Assembly: GCA_017615835.1 (NCBI GenBank)
Contig: JAFZZI010000017.1
Location: forward strand, 1 to 50,917
Reading direction: 5' to 3'
Origin: Bacteroidaceae bacterium
Lineage (GTDB): Bacteria; Bacteroidota; Bacteroidia; Bacteroidales; Bacteroidaceae
Length of the DNA stretch: 50,917 nucleotides
This document shows, piece after piece, positions 1 through 10,347 of the stretch (the first letter of the stretch is position 1; the number at the start of each line of letters is the position of its first letter). The position numbers and the translations under genes are program-made. Below the pieces are notes generated by a model that worked only from the letters and a program-made list of their open reading frames with translations, did no database searches and was not told where the DNA came from.

Positions 1-1680
1 GCCCTTCCTGAGCATCGTGAAGAATTTTGCCGTGTCGCTGCACACGTCACAGTCGAAACCGTTCTGCTGCAGAACGCCTTGTATCATCAGCAGCCACACG
101 TTGCTGTCGTCAACCACCAGCACACGTTTCCGCTCCTCCGAGGCTTTCATGACCTCCGCCACAACCTCATCCCCCTTGCTCTCCGCAATCTTCATCGGCA
201 GACTTACGTAGAATGTGGTTCCCTCGTCCGAAGACTCAAAATCGATCTTGCCTTTCATCAGGTCAACAAGCATCTTAGCCGTTGAGAGTCCGATGCCAAA
301 GCCCTCCTTGCCAGTGGCAACGGCATTGGAGAAGCGGGTAAAGGCAGAGAACACCCGTTCCTTATCCTCGTCCTTGATGCCAATGCCTGTGTCGCTCACC
401 TTGATGTTCAGCGTATCGTCGGCATACGAAATATCCAGTTCCACACTGCCCTTCCTGGTGAACTTGAAGGCATTGTCAAGCAGATTGGTCGCTATGTGGC
501 AGATTTTCTCATAGTCGCCGTTGAGGACGATGCCCTGCACCTTCGGCTTTACGAATTCTATCAGCCGCTCGTCGGCTCTCAGTTCGAAGGAATTGGTCAG
601 TTCGTTGGCCAGTTCCATCAAGCTGAAGTCCCTCGGCTTCAGCATGCCCTTGTTGCTCTCCAAACGGAAGTAGTCTAACAACTGGTCTATCATCCCCCTG
701 AGTTGCCGGGCGGAGAACGATATGGCACTGATGTACTTTTCATTCTTCGTTGGGCATTGTTTCGCCATATCGTTGTAGCCGATGACGATGCTCAGCGGGG
801 TACGCAGGTCGTGGACGATGGCATACATCATCTGTCGGCGCTTCTCCACAAGTTTCTTGTTCTTGTCAGATTCCTTTTCGAGTTCCTTCATCACCCTTGA
901 GCGCCGCCATGTGTTGGCCACATTCAGTAGTGTTACGAAAATGAGAAACAACATACCCCATCTGAACGTGGTTTTTCCGATACCGCTTGCCCTATCCATC
1001 AATTCTTTCTGTTTGCGTTCGGCTTTGGCATCCTCCGCATCAAGCATCTGGCTGACGTTGATGTCCAGCCAGTGGTTGACTTCGGCGAGACTGTCGCTGA
1101 GAATGCTGAGACTGATAGTATATAGTTCTTTGTCAAGAAAGGCCAGTTCGTTGATGGACGGTATGGTGACCGTCCTGTTCTTGCTTTTTGAGGTCACTTC
1201 TTCCCTGCTGCTCCTGAACACATGCCCGGTGTAATGCTTGACGTAAGTCTCCGTGTCCTTGACAGTGACCTGTCTGTCCTGTTGCAGATGTTCGTCATTC
1301 TCATTCCGCTTTACGATTGTCGCGTAGATCTCGGACAGCAGATGTCCTTTCTGGTTAAGGACGTTCTGCATGGAGTCAATCTGGCTTTTGGAGTAATATT
1401 TTCGCAGTCCGTCAAGCGAGTTGTTTGTATCAGCCAGTTTTTGTTGGTAGTCAACAGAATCTGTCGGGGACCATTCTGACACTTGTTCGCCCAAGTGGTC
1501 TAACTGTATTGTGCTTTTCAGTGCAGCATGAATGATTCTGTATTGTTCCTGGCTGTCAGTTGACTCAACAATGATATTCTCCAGTTTCTGCCACCGCCAG
1601 TAGCCAAACATAAATACACCTATAAATAGTAAGATGTTGACAGCATTTGTCAGCAAGAGGTCAAACTTTGTTCTTTTCAT
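1..1680 (-). CDS. rteA: RteA-like hybrid sensor histidine kinase (3' end outside window)
   Basis: Reading leftward from the ATG at 1680, 560 codons stay open to the window edge, so the gene is partial at its 3' end. It begins MKRTKFDLLLTNAVN with a membrane segment near residues 9-27, a periplasmic-type region, and a second segment near 232-253 (MLFLIFVTLL). Then come the phosphoacceptor H box (IVHDLRTPLS, about residue 290), N box (NLLDNAFKFT, about 397), G boxes (DTGIGI, GFGIGLSTAK) and the start of a receiver domain (RVLVVDDSNVW, about 517). In CTnDOT-type elements RteA works with the response regulator RteB to switch on excision and transfer; rteB would lie just left of this window. The position downstream of the excision operon supports the identity. 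The signal sensed here is unknown. Name by architecture and context, not by alignment. Confidence 0.85.
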   Translation of the reverse strand, partial: MKRTKFDLLLTNAVNILLFIGVFMFGYWRWQKLENIIVESTDSQEQYRIIHAALKSTIQLDHLGEQVSEWSPTDSVDYQQKLADTNNSLDGLRKYYSKSQIDSMQNVLNQKGHLLSEIYATIVKRNENDEHLQQDRQVTVKDTETYVKHYTGHVFRSSREEVTSKSKNRTVTIPSINELAFLDKELYTISLSILSDSLAEVNHWLDINVSQMLDAEDAKAERKQKELMDRASGIGKTTFRWGMLFLIFVTLLNVANTWRRSRVMKELEKESDKNKKLVEKRRQMMYAIVHDLRTPLSIVIGYNDMAKQCPTKNEKYISAISFSARQLRGMIDQLLDYFRLESNKGMLKPRDFSLMELANELTNSFELRADERLIEFVKPKVQGIVLNGDYEKICHIATNLLDNAFKFTRKGSVELDISYADDTLNIKVSDTGIGIKDEDKERVFSAFTRFSNAVATGKEGFGIGLSTAKMLVDLMKGKIDFESSDEGTTFYVSLPMKIAESKGDEVVAEVMKASEERKRVLVVDDSNVWLLMIQGVLQQNGFDCDVCSDTAKFFTMLRKG

Positions 1681-1935
1681 TTAGCCTAATCGTTTAGAGG
1701 GTGATACCCTGATATCCTTATATATAAGGGATTCCAATAAGGGGCAGACATTTCCCCTTTTTATTCCCTAATAACTTATTTACCAATTCTTTTTTCAATT
1801 TGGGGTGCAAAATTACAAAAAAAGTCGCAAAAACATACCGACCAGTATCTAAATATTTAAAAATTAGCCCTATTTCCTCGTTATTTGAAGGTAATAGGGC
1901 TAAAATGGGGTATATTTACCTTTGAAATCACATAT
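1681..1935 (-). promoter_or_regulatory. rteA promoter and leader with hairpins
   Basis: This gap lies between the methylase-helicase stop and the rteA start, both on the minus strand. A Bacteroidetes-type -7 box (TAATTTTG, minus strand) is at 1808-1815, giving rteA a leader of roughly 120 nt. The leader holds a hairpin with 6-bp GC-rich arms (AAGGGG/CCCCTT, 1739-1759) and a 14-bp palindrome CCTTATATATAAGG (1716-1729). Whether these terminate readthrough or regulate rteA is not determinable from sequence. Confidence 0.55.
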
Positions 1936-4900
1936 TTACATTTTCAAGCCTTTAACCTTTTTCGGCTCATCTTCTTTGTCAGGCGCAGGAAGCATGGAAA
2001 CTTTATGACCATCTTCATATTCCATTCTCTCTTCGGGTGTCTCTGGCCTTTCCTCCTTAGGGGCTAGTTCCATCTGGATCTTGCGGTCAAGGGCGGCGAG
2101 TTCGTTCTTCAGGTCGTGAAGTTCCTTTTCCTTTTTCCACTCCTTGTTTGCTGTAGGTGTCAGTTGGTCTATCTTCTTCTGATACCAGTCAACATCCTTC
2201 TGGTACTTCTCCACCAAGGAGGGAATCTTTTCCAGTGCGCGGATGAAACTTGTGGCAGCGGCCTCCTTATCCTTCTTGGCTACTATACCGTTGTTGTGAC
2301 GATAGACGATGTTGCCATACACTCCGAAGTTGTTCTCTCGAAATGGCAAACCACCTTTCTCCACTTCCTCGGTGCGTACCTTAATGGGGAAACCGTAGAT
2401 TTCACCAATCTCCTTTGTCTGGCCTTTCGTGTCCACTGTCTCGGCAATGTGCTGCACCTTGGCACCAAGTTCTTCAAGGTCGTTATACACCTTGCCCTCA
2501 ATTTCCACTTCAGTAACTATATTACCAAGTGCATCCCGCTTCAGATGTGCGTCTAACTGTTGCTTGTCGGCATCCAGTTTGCCCAGAATCTCTTTAGCAG
2601 ACTGCACTTCTTTCTGTGCATTCTCAATATCGAATTCAACACTTCGCCTTGCATTCATGAAACTCTTGCGTTCACTTTCCAGCGAGGCAATCTTTTTCTC
2701 AAGTTTTGCCTTGTCAAGCAGGTCGGTGTTACCCGACAGAATGGCCATGTATTCCGAGAAGTTCATGCCGTTGGCCTCGTCCATTGCTCCCTCGTCGATG
2801 GTTCGTGCACCCATAGCACCGGACTTCAGCTGTGAAATGAACGTCTGCTTGCAGTGCAACAGGTTGAACTTGTAGGCATCCAGCGTTTTCTCAACGGCAT
2901 AGATGATGCTGTCAACAGTATTGTTATTGTATTTCTTGGCGACCTCATTGCCCTTTCTGACGGCCCGGCCATTCCTTTGTTCAAGATCGCTGGGCCTCCA
3001 GGGTATATCCAAATGATGGATGGCAACTGCTCTTTTCTGCGCATTGACGCCCGTACCTAACATTGACGTTGAGCCGAATAGTACGCGTACACGCCCTTCG
3101 TTCATGGCCTCAATCACGGCTTTTCGTGCCTTTTCGCTCTTACACTCCTGAATGAAGCGGATTTCGTCAGCAGGGATGCCGTAATCCTCTATCAGTTTAC
3201 GTTTGATTTCGGAATAGACGTTCCAAGTATCACCTGGCTGATACGTTCCGAGGTCTGAGAATACAAACTGCGTACCCTTGTGTTCCTCGAACTTGTGATA
3301 GTACTCGGCAATCTTCATGGCACAGACGCTGGCTTTGTTTCCCGCATCGTCATCATAGAGCGTCGGATTTATCATACGCATGTCGAGTGCCATCTTGCGG
3401 GCGTAGTCCGTAGCAATCAGCATCTTCGCTTTCTCTTCCGTATCACTCAGGGGCAGACGACCGAGGATAGTAGCGTCACCGGATTCCGCAAACTCCATCA
3501 GCTTCTTGATAAACACCTCCTGATCAGGCGTCGGCGGGATATTGTAAAGTATCTCGTTCATCTTTGGTCTGTCCACACCCACGTCCTCAGCGGTGCGATA
3601 GTCCGTGATTTCGTTGTAGAACGTCGCCAGTTCCGGCACCTTAATGAAGTAACGGAAACGCTCCTTCTGGATGATGTTGTTTGTCACCGAAAACTCGAAG
3701 TCCGTCGATTTCTTTGCGAAGATAGCAGCCCAAGCATCGAAACACGGGATGTTCTGTTTCTCCATTTCCTTCGGACGAAGGTATTTGAACAGCAGATAAA
3801 GCTCCGTTAACGAGTTACTGATAGTCGTACCCGACAGGAAGGTGGCACAGAGGTCACGGCGCGGCTTCGTCCCGTCACCCTCCTGCATCGTGCGGATGGC
3901 AAAAAGCAGGTTAAGCGCTTTCTGGCTTCCCTGACTGTTGCCCAATCCCGCCACACGGTCATGACGGGTGTTGAACATCAGGTTCTTGAACTGGTGGCTC
4001 TCATCGATAAACAGGTGGTCAATGCCCATCTGCTTGAAGTCAATGAAGTCATCGGTTCGGCTGTTAATCTTGCTGGAAATCTCAACGAGCTTTGCCTCGA
4101 GATTGGCCTTGCGCTTCTCCAAACCCTTCAGCATCATGCCAGAAATATCCTTGCCGCTCATTCTCAGCGTCTCAAGATTGTCCTCCACACTCTGCAACTC
4201 GGCCATCAGAATTTTCTCCTGCATCTCCGGCGACTGCGGTATCTTGCCAAACTGGTCGTGCGACATAATCACACAGTCGAAGTCATTGTTCTTGATCGAA
4301 TGGAAGAACTTTACCCTGTTCTCCGTCGAGAAATCTTTTTCGCTGGCATACAGGATGCGGGCATTGGGATAGGCAGTCTGATACGTTGCCGCTATCTCAG
4401 CGACATTGGCTTTCAGTCCTATTATCATCGGCTTTTTCGCCATGCCGAGACGCTTCATTTCATGGGCGGCAATGCACATGATGAGCGTCTTGCCCGTGCC
4501 CACCTGATGGTCGCATATTCCCCCACCGTTCTGCTTGATCATCCATACACAATCCTTCTGCGAGGGATAGACGCTGCTGATGCCATATCGCAATTCCAGT
4601 CCTTTCATGTCAAGGTCTGGGAAGGTCTGGTGACTGCCGTCATACTTCGGGCGGACAAAACAATTGAACTTCTCGTTATACATCTGTGCCAGTCTGTCCT
4701 TGAACTCACGGCTCTGACCTTCAAGCCATTCTGTGAAGCCATTGCGGATTTCATCAATCTTCGAGTTTGCCAACTGGATGGCCTGTGCATCTGGTACCTT
4801 GATGTCGTTGCCGTTTTCATCCGTGCCGTTCGACTTCATGATTTTCGGTGTCGTGTTGTGCAGGGCATGACGGAGTAAAGCTATACCGTCATAGCTGCGA

Positions 4901-7590
4901 TACTCGCCCCTGACACAGAACTCGCTCCATATCTTCGCGTTCTTCCTGCTGCAACTGGCATCAAACTGGTCTATCTGCGGCGAATAGACGATGCTCACAT
5001 CCGTATCATAGAAGTCCGTCATAAAGGAGGAATAGACATTGGCGGGAATCCATCGCTCACCGAAGTTGAAGTCAAGATCCTCGAAGGGAATAGGAGTAGG
5101 CACGGCATCTTTCAGGGCGTTCAGCGACTCCATGATGCGGTCGTCCACCTCTCCGCCACGTTCCTCAATCAGGTTCTCGATGCTCTTCACCTTCTCCACG
5201 ACGTTTCCGGCAATGAACTTGTCGCGGATTTCGTAGAAGTCCGTCAGTGGATTGTAGAATATCTGCCCTTGCAGTTCGTGAATGATGTCGTCCTCGCTCT
5301 TGTCCGTGAGATACGACATATAGGGCATGTTCAGCACTCCGTATTTGTTGAGCGATGCAGAGACGGCTTCCTGCGACGTATCAACGTGCTTCAGTTCCTG
5401 CGTAGAGAATGCCACGGGGTGGTCGAGGAAGTCGGCCTTTACAAACCTGCCGTTCTCGCCACGTTCCAGAGCCAGCATGTTCCTTCCCGCTGCATCCATC
5501 AGGATCATCCGCACGTTCTTCCTGTCGTTCAGGTTGCCGTACATGGCCGTGAAGGCATCGTAGTAGCCGTTAAGTTTCTCGCGCAACTCGTCATTCGCCT
5601 GCTGGTTGTCCTGCTCGTAGGCATATAGTTCCTCATAGACGTCACGCACGGCGATATACTGGCGGATGCGGTCGGTCTGCTCCTGAGAGACAATCAAGGG
5701 GACGAAGGTGGCACCCGAGGAAGTGATCTTCTCCAGATGTCCGATGTTTCCGTCCTTATCCTCCACTATGGAGCCGTTACGGTAGTATGCCTTCATCTCA
5801 CCCTCGTAGGGTTTTGGCTCTACCAGTTTTGTCTTGGTGGTACGACGCTGCTTCGGCTCAGACGGTCTTTCTGTCTGTACTTGCAGCTTGGCTTTGGCAT
5901 CTGCATTATTCTTGATGCGCTGCTGCCCAGCCTCCAGCAACTGGCGACGACGCTCAGGGGTCAGGTCCATCATCATCTCATAGAAGCCGTTGATGGGCGG
6001 ATTCTCTTCCCAATCCAGAGAGTCATAGACGGCCAACTGCTGGTCGATATGACTTTTCTTCTCCATTGCGGCCTTCTTCTCTTGCAGTTCCCTGGCCTGA
6101 CGCTCCTTCTTACGTTCCTTCTTTGGCTTCTTAGGAACTTCCTTCGGTTTTGGCTGTTCCTGCACGGTCATGCCCCACAGGTCAAAGAGTGACAGCTGCG
6201 GGTTGTTGTCGGGTGTATGCTCAGGTACAGGCTTTTCTTCCTGCTTGGCTGGCTCTGGCATCGTCACAATCTTGGCCGTCTTTGCTGGCTCATCGTCCAT
6301 TGTAGGCTGCTGCTCTGTCTCTACTGGCTTTTGCTCTGCTTCCACAGGTTTCTGCTCTTCCGCTGGTTTATGTTCCTCAACGGGCTTCTGGGTTTTATCT
6401 TCCTTTTCCTTGCGGATAAAAGCAGGACTGTCAAGTCCCGTAAACTTACGGAAGTCCAGATGCCTGGCTAGTTCATCCTGCAGACGCTCACGGAGGTCAT
6501 GGGCAATGCCTTCGACACCTCCCGTATGGAGATACTCCAATGCAGGCTTGCCGTACTGGTCGTGTCCTCTCAGGATGCTTGTGGCAAGTACATTGTCAGG
6601 GTAATGCTCAAAATAGTCGTTGCGGACGATGCTATCATCCTCGGCAGGATACACTCTTTTCAGCCTTTCCTCATCCTCGGTCAGTCCCTGCTTGGCATAG
6701 TTCTTCTGAATGATAATCAGGTCGCTCCCTGCCTCGGTGTTAGCGTTCTCCTTGAACAGATTGTCAGGCAGACGGAAAGCGGTAACAAGGTCGGCTTGCT
6801 GAAGGAGGTGGTTGATCCTGATACCGTTCTGTTCCCTGTCGAGGTAGTTCCTCGTCGTGATGAATGCCACCATGCCACCGTTGCGCACGGCATCAAGCCC
6901 TTTCTGCATGAAGTAACCGTGAATGGACTTGGAAATCACGCGGTTGAACAGGCTCTTGCTGTCGCTGTAGAAAGGGTCGTACACCTTAGTGTCACCAAAG
7001 GGGATGTTGGAGATGGCGAGGTCGTAGGTGCCTAACTGCTCCTTGTCTATCATCTCAAACCCGGCAGTCCGTACCTTGGTTCCGTCATCTTTGTGGAGGG
7101 TGGTCAGCAACAACCCCGTCAGCTTGTCCTTCTCAAAGGCGGTCACCTCAGCATCAGGATTGACGGTGCGCATGGTGTCGATAAAAACGCCCATACCCGC
7201 AGACGGCTCCAACACCTTCTGCGGCTTCAGGTTCATCTCACCGAAAACGCTCCAGATGGCTTCGGGTATCTCTTTCGGGGTATAGAATGCCGTGAGGACG
7301 GACTGCTTCATACTGGCAACATAGCGTTTGTAGTCGGTCTCGTCCTCGGCATTCTCGCGTATCACCCTATGGAGTTCGGCGGTCAGGTCGTACAGTGAAA
7401 GGTCGTTCTTCGGCCAGACTGCTTTGTTCTCCACAGGATTCAGCACACATTTCAGCCCACCGAAGCCGCAGTAACGGGAAATGGTTTCCCGATCGGTCTC
7501 AGTGGGGACACGTACTTCCTTCCACACGGCAAAGGCTGTGCGGATAGCATTGATGTTGGCTTGCAGCCGTGCCTTCCTATTGAACGCCAT
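1936..7590 (-). CDS. Giant N-6 DNA methylase / SNF2-type helicase of ICE excision block
   Basis: 1,884 aa, cytoplasmic. An N-terminal adenine-methyltransferase-like domain shows a SAM motif I ([11 protein letters not shown], about residue 125) and a motif IV variant (ISNIPFGD, about 195; NIPF where NPPF/Y is usual). A charged, repetitive linker rich in EEQKP/EAEQKP follows around residues 400-480. The C-terminal half is a superfamily 2 helicase: Walker [10 protein letters not shown] (about 1030), DESH box IDESHQFKN (about 1195) and motif [12 protein letters not shown] (about 1540), ending in coiled-coil-like sequence. Such fusions are common in Bacteroidales ICEs, where they may modify the element or protect it from restriction; that role is inferred. 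The start overlaps the end of the DUF1896 gene by 14 bp, so the two are probably translationally coupled. No target-recognition domain is recognisable by eye. Confidence 0.85.
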   Translation of the reverse strand: MAFNRKARLQANINAIRTAFAVWKEVRVPTETDRETISRYCGFGGLKCVLNPVENKAVWPKNDLSLYDLTAELHRVIRENAEDETDYKRYVASMKQSVLTAFYTPKEIPEAIWSVFGEMNLKPQKVLEPSAGMGVFIDTMRTVNPDAEVTAFEKDKLTGLLLTTLHKDDGTKVRTAGFEMIDKEQLGTYDLAISNIPFGDTKVYDPFYSDSKSLFNRVISKSIHGYFMQKGLDAVRNGGMVAFITTRNYLDREQNGIRINHLLQQADLVTAFRLPDNLFKENANTEAGSDLIIIQKNYAKQGLTEDEERLKRVYPAEDDSIVRNDYFEHYPDNVLATSILRGHDQYGKPALEYLHTGGVEGIAHDLRERLQDELARHLDFRKFTGLDSPAFIRKEKEDKTQKPVEEHKPAEEQKPVEAEQKPVETEQQPTMDDEPAKTAKIVTMPEPAKQEEKPVPEHTPDNNPQLSLFDLWGMTVQEQPKPKEVPKKPKKERKKERQARELQEKKAAMEKKSHIDQQLAVYDSLDWEENPPINGFYEMMMDLTPERRRQLLEAGQQRIKNNADAKAKLQVQTERPSEPKQRRTTKTKLVEPKPYEGEMKAYYRNGSIVEDKDGNIGHLEKITSSGATFVPLIVSQEQTDRIRQYIAVRDVYEELYAYEQDNQQANDELREKLNGYYDAFTAMYGNLNDRKNVRMILMDAAGRNMLALERGENGRFVKADFLDHPVAFSTQELKHVDTSQEAVSASLNKYGVLNMPYMSYLTDKSEDDIIHELQGQIFYNPLTDFYEIRDKFIAGNVVEKVKSIENLIEERGGEVDDRIMESLNALKDAVPTPIPFEDLDFNFGERWIPANVYSSFMTDFYDTDVSIVYSPQIDQFDASCSRKNAKIWSEFCVRGEYRSYDGIALLRHALHNTTPKIMKSNGTDENGNDIKVPDAQAIQLANSKIDEIRNGFTEWLEGQSREFKDRLAQMYNEKFNCFVRPKYDGSHQTFPDLDMKGLELRYGISSVYPSQKDCVWMIKQNGGGICDHQVGTGKTLIMCIAAHEMKRLGMAKKPMIIGLKANVAEIAATYQTAYPNARILYASEKDFSTENRVKFFHSIKNNDFDCVIMSHDQFGKIPQSPEMQEKILMAELQSVEDNLETLRMSGKDISGMMLKGLEKRKANLEAKLVEISSKINSRTDDFIDFKQMGIDHLFIDESHQFKNLMFNTRHDRVAGLGNSQGSQKALNLLFAIRTMQEGDGTKPRRDLCATFLSGTTISNSLTELYLLFKYLRPKEMEKQNIPCFDAWAAIFAKKSTDFEFSVTNNIIQKERFRYFIKVPELATFYNEITDYRTAEDVGVDRPKMNEILYNIPPTPDQEVFIKKLMEFAESGDATILGRLPLSDTEEKAKMLIATDYARKMALDMRMINPTLYDDDAGNKASVCAMKIAEYYHKFEEHKGTQFVFSDLGTYQPGDTWNVYSEIKRKLIEDYGIPADEIRFIQECKSEKARKAVIEAMNEGRVRVLFGSTSMLGTGVNAQKRAVAIHHLDIPWRPSDLEQRNGRAVRKGNEVAKKYNNNTVDSIIYAVEKTLDAYKFNLLHCKQTFISQLKSGAMGARTIDEGAMDEANGMNFSEYMAILSGNTDLLDKAKLEKKIASLESERKSFMNARRSVEFDIENAQKEVQSAKEILGKLDADKQQLDAHLKRDALGNIVTEVEIEGKVYNDLEELGAKVQHIAETVDTKGQTKEIGEIYGFPIKVRTEEVEKGGLPFRENNFGVYGNIVYRHNNGIVAKKDKEAAATSFIRALEKIPSLVEKYQKDVDWYQKKIDQLTPTANKEWKKEKELHDLKNELAALDRKIQMELAPKEERPETPEERMEYEDGHKVSMLPAPDKEDEPKKVKGLKM

Positions 7591-8026
7591 ACTGCTCGAT
7601 GTAAAGTACCACTGAACCCGTCAACTCCGTATAGAGTTGCATATAGTCAGGCATCAGTTCAAACTCAGGTTCGGTGAGGTCGTAAGGCTCGAAGACTGGT
7701 GCCAGTAAAGGAAGCAGTTTCTCGGCAAATGTGAGGCGCTGGTCATCGTCCAGTTCGCGGGAAAACTCTTTCTCCAGTACCTCAATGAGAATACTCCACT
7801 GCGAGAGGCCAAGGTCTTTCGTCAGCACGGACATAGCCAGTTCGTGTGCTCCCTCCACGGAATAGCCGTCGAGCCGGGCCTGTTCAAAGGTCTCTGCTGC
7901 CAACTGTTCACGGCTATAGATGAAACTCAGGTCTTTGGCCTTGCGGGAATGCTGCTCCAGCAGGTAGCGAAGCAGATACAGTCCATAGTAGGACAACTCT
8001 GGTTGTTCTTGTCTTTTCATTTTCAA
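7577..8026 (-). CDS. DUF1896 family protein
   Basis: 149 aa, acidic and helix-rich ([15 protein letters not shown] near the N terminus), no signal peptide or membrane segment. The sequence fits the DUF1896 family, which is nearly always found in Bacteroidales ICEs beside the large methylase-helicase; no biochemical function is known. Its 3' end overlaps the start of the methylase-helicase by 14 bp, pointing to a linked role. A 137-bp gap with a hairpin separates it from topB upstream. Confidence 0.75.
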   Translation of the reverse strand: MKMKRQEQPELSYYGLYLLRYLLEQHSRKAKDLSFIYSREQLAAETFEQARLDGYSVEGAHELAMSVLTKDLGLSQWSILIEVLEKEFSRELDDDQRLTFAEKLLPLLAPVFEPYDLTEPEFELMPDYMQLYTELTGSVVLYIEQYGVQ

Positions 8027-8065
8027 AATACGTTTAAGTGGTTATAGAATCAGCGTACAAGTAAA

Positions 8066-8092
8066 GCACCCCGGGTATCCCTCCCGAGGTGC
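8066..8092 (-). terminator. Hairpin between topB and DUF1896 gene
   Basis: Ten-base arms GCACCCCGGG and CCCGAGGTGC pair with one mismatch around a 7-base loop. No strong T-tract follows in the minus direction (TTTACTTG), so partial attenuation of the operon is more likely than full termination. Confidence 0.5.
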
Positions 8093-8109
8093 AACCACTG
8101 AATCCATTT
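8093..8109. repeat. 17-bp inverted repeat, left copy flanking topB
   Basis: AACCACTGAATCCATTT; its exact reverse complement occurs at 10250-10266. The two copies bracket the topB coding region. Confidence 0.85.
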
Positions 8110-8163
8110 CATAAAATCGTGTAAACGATGTGTGAAAATGAATGTCAGTGGCAAAGGTACGCA

Positions 8164-10242
8164 TTATTTTCGGGATTTACCTTTCTTGGGCTGACTTTTT
8201 CGCTCTGGGAAGGAAAATTCTGTCTGGAAAGTCTCGCGGTTGAGGGTGACAACGGCATCGAAGGAATTGCCCTGTTTGCTCTTGAAGCCCTTGATGATTC
8301 CCGTCCTGCCATCGGTCAGCAGAGCCTTCAACTGGTCGTTGGTTAGTTCCTTGCCAGCTTTCTCGCGGAACACATGACAGTCACAGGCGGGATTGTCGCA
8401 CTTGACGACCTTTTTGTAGAACTGCATCGTGCCTTTCCCGCACTTGGGGCATGGAATGCCGATGCCGCTGTGCTCAAACCTATCCTCCAAGGAGAGAAGT
8501 TCGCTGACGATGCTGCCCGTATAGTCCTCGATGCCCTTGCGGAAGTCCTCGGCGCTGTATTCGCCCCGTTCGATCCTGGCAAGCGACTGCTCCCACTGGC
8601 CCGTCATGGCGACATCGGCAATCTGTTTGTCTTTCAGCAGGTCGTAGATGAAAAGCCCTTTTTCGGTCGGGATAAGCTGCTTGTTCAGGCGGATCATGTA
8701 CTCGCGGTTGATAAGCGTTTCGATGATGGTGGCACGGGTGGCCGGGGTTCCGATGCCACAGTCCTTGATGGCCTGTGCCAGTTCCTCATCATCAATATTC
8801 TTGCCGCAGTGTTCCATCTCGGACAGCAGCGTAGCCTCGGTGTGGATGGCAGCGGGTTTGGTCTTGCCCTCGGCCAGTCCCCATCCCGTGACGTGCAGTT
8901 CCTGACCTTCCTTCCAGTTGGGCAAATGGTCTGTGTCTGTGTCCTCGTTCATGATGAACCGCCAACCTTGCTGACGGATGACAGTTCCCTTGGCGACAAA
9001 CGGTATTCCGTCCACATCAACGGTGACAGTAGTCAGTTCCTTGACGCACTTGTCAGAGAAGGCTTCGAGCATACGGGCGACGATGAGGTTATAGATTTTC
9101 TTGTCGTCGTTGGACGGGTACTGCGGCTTTTCGCCTGTAATCAACAGGGCGTGATGGTCAGTGACCTTCGAGGCATCGACGCTGTGGCGGTTGGGCTTGT
9201 GAATGGTCATGGAGAGTGCGCCCCACTGCTCATTGTCGGCCAATGTGCGGAGTAGCTTGGGAATCTCGTCGTACACGTCATCGGGAATGTAGCGGCTGGA
9301 TGTTCTCGGATAAGTGATGGCCTTGGCCTCGTAAAGTTTCTGCGCGATGGTTAGTGTCTGCTCGGCGGTGAAGCCATACCTGACGTTGGCATCCTTCTGG
9401 AGCGTGGTGAGATCATAGAGCAAGGGCGGTTCCTCCGTCTTTTCCTTGCACTCCACCTTGGCGATGGCTACGCTGTTGGCAGACTTCAACTTCTGATAGA
9501 CGGATTCGGCATCAGCCTTGTCTTTCCATTGGTCTGCGGTCAGAAACTTGACGGTCTTGCCGTCACCTTCGGTAGTGAAGTGCATCTGCCAGAACGGAGT
9601 CGGCACAAAGTTCTTGTTCTCCAGAAATCGGCGGCAGACCATTGCCAGTGTAGGCGTCTGCACACGTCCGAGGGAGTACGTTCCCTTTCCCGCTGCAATG
9701 GTCAGGGCCTGGGTAGCATTGATGCCTACAAGCCAGTCTGCTTCACTTCGCGCCTTGGCGGACAGGAAGAGATTGTCATAGTCGTGACCGTCCTTGAGGT
9801 TCTTCAGCCCTTCCTTGATGGCCTTGTCGGTCAGTGAACTGATCCAGAGACGCTGAAACGGGACGTGACAGCCGAGGTACTGGTAGAGATAGCGGAAAAT
9901 CAGTTCGCCCTCGCGTCCGGCATCTGTGGCAACGATGATCTTTTCGGTATGCTCGAAGAGGTTCTTGATGACGCGAAGCTGCTCCTTCACCCCGTCATCC
10001 TCTTTACCCTTGGCATCCTTGCGGTTGACGAGTTGGAAAACATCGGGGATGATGGGCAGGGCTTCACGACGGAATCCCGTCACTCCGTAGGCTTCGGGCA
10101 TGGCCAGTTGTATCAGGTGACCGAAGGCCCAGGTGACGCAGTAGTTGTTGCCTCCATAGTAGCCGACTTTCCTTTCCATGGCACCCACGCCCCGGGATAT
10201 TTGTCGTGCGACGCTCGGTTTCTCTGCGATAATGGTAATCAT
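8164..10242 (-). CDS. topB: DNA topoisomerase III, type IA (CTnDOT Exc-like)
   Basis: 692 aa, full length for a TopB-type enzyme. It relaxes or decatenates DNA through a transient 5'-phosphotyrosine bond. Visible features are the Toprim start IIAEKPSVARQI, ATDAGREGEL, the SLGRVQTPTLAMV signature, the catalytic tyrosine in ITYPRTSSRYI (about residue 311), TPATRATIIE, and a C-terminal zinc-ribbon-like segment (CPKCGKG...CDNPACDCH, about 595-625). In CTnDOT the corresponding gene is exc, the last gene of the excision operon, although its catalytic activity is reported to be dispensable for excision. Here it follows the DUF3945 gene, the orf3 position. The start is the ATG at 10242, just downstream of the right copy of the 17-bp inverted repeat. 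Confidence 0.93.
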   Translation of the reverse strand: MITIIAEKPSVARQISRGVGAMERKVGYYGGNNYCVTWAFGHLIQLAMPEAYGVTGFRREALPIIPDVFQLVNRKDAKGKEDDGVKEQLRVIKNLFEHTEKIIVATDAGREGELIFRYLYQYLGCHVPFQRLWISSLTDKAIKEGLKNLKDGHDYDNLFLSAKARSEADWLVGINATQALTIAAGKGTYSLGRVQTPTLAMVCRRFLENKNFVPTPFWQMHFTTEGDGKTVKFLTADQWKDKADAESVYQKLKSANSVAIAKVECKEKTEEPPLLYDLTTLQKDANVRYGFTAEQTLTIAQKLYEAKAITYPRTSSRYIPDDVYDEIPKLLRTLADNEQWGALSMTIHKPNRHSVDASKVTDHHALLITGEKPQYPSNDDKKIYNLIVARMLEAFSDKCVKELTTVTVDVDGIPFVAKGTVIRQQGWRFIMNEDTDTDHLPNWKEGQELHVTGWGLAEGKTKPAAIHTEATLLSEMEHCGKNIDDEELAQAIKDCGIGTPATRATIIETLINREYMIRLNKQLIPTEKGLFIYDLLKDKQIADVAMTGQWEQSLARIERGEYSAEDFRKGIEDYTGSIVSELLSLEDRFEHSGIGIPCPKCGKGTMQFYKKVVKCDNPACDCHVFREKAGKELTNDQLKALLTDGRTGIIKGFKSKQGNSFDAVVTLNRETFQTEFSFPERKSQPKKGKSRK

Positions 10243-10249
10243 ATTGTAA

Positions 10250-10266
10250 AAATGGATTCAGTGGTT
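10250..10266. repeat. 17-bp inverted repeat, right copy flanking topB
   Basis: AAATGGATTCAGTGGTT, the exact reverse complement of 8093-8109. On the minus strand it forms the immediate leader of topB, ending 7 nt before its ATG. Confidence 0.85.
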
Positions 10267-10297
10267 AATACTTATTTTATATATACGCGCGTGAGAG

Positions 10298-10330
10298 GTG
10301 GACAGCCGACAGCCATCTGCGGCTGTCCAC
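10298..10330 (-). terminator. Strong hairpin between DUF3945 gene and topB
   Basis: Perfect 10-bp arms GTGGACAGCC and GGCTGTCCAC around a 13-nt loop. No T-run follows, so it may attenuate transcription or stabilise the processed upstream message rather than terminate fully. Confidence 0.55.
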
Positions 10331-10347
10331 ACATTGCGCATCTCAGG

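Noticed and set aside
3961-4878. 305-codon plus-strand frame opposite the methylase-helicase
   Set aside because: The minus-strand frame has clear helicase motifs in the same DNA.
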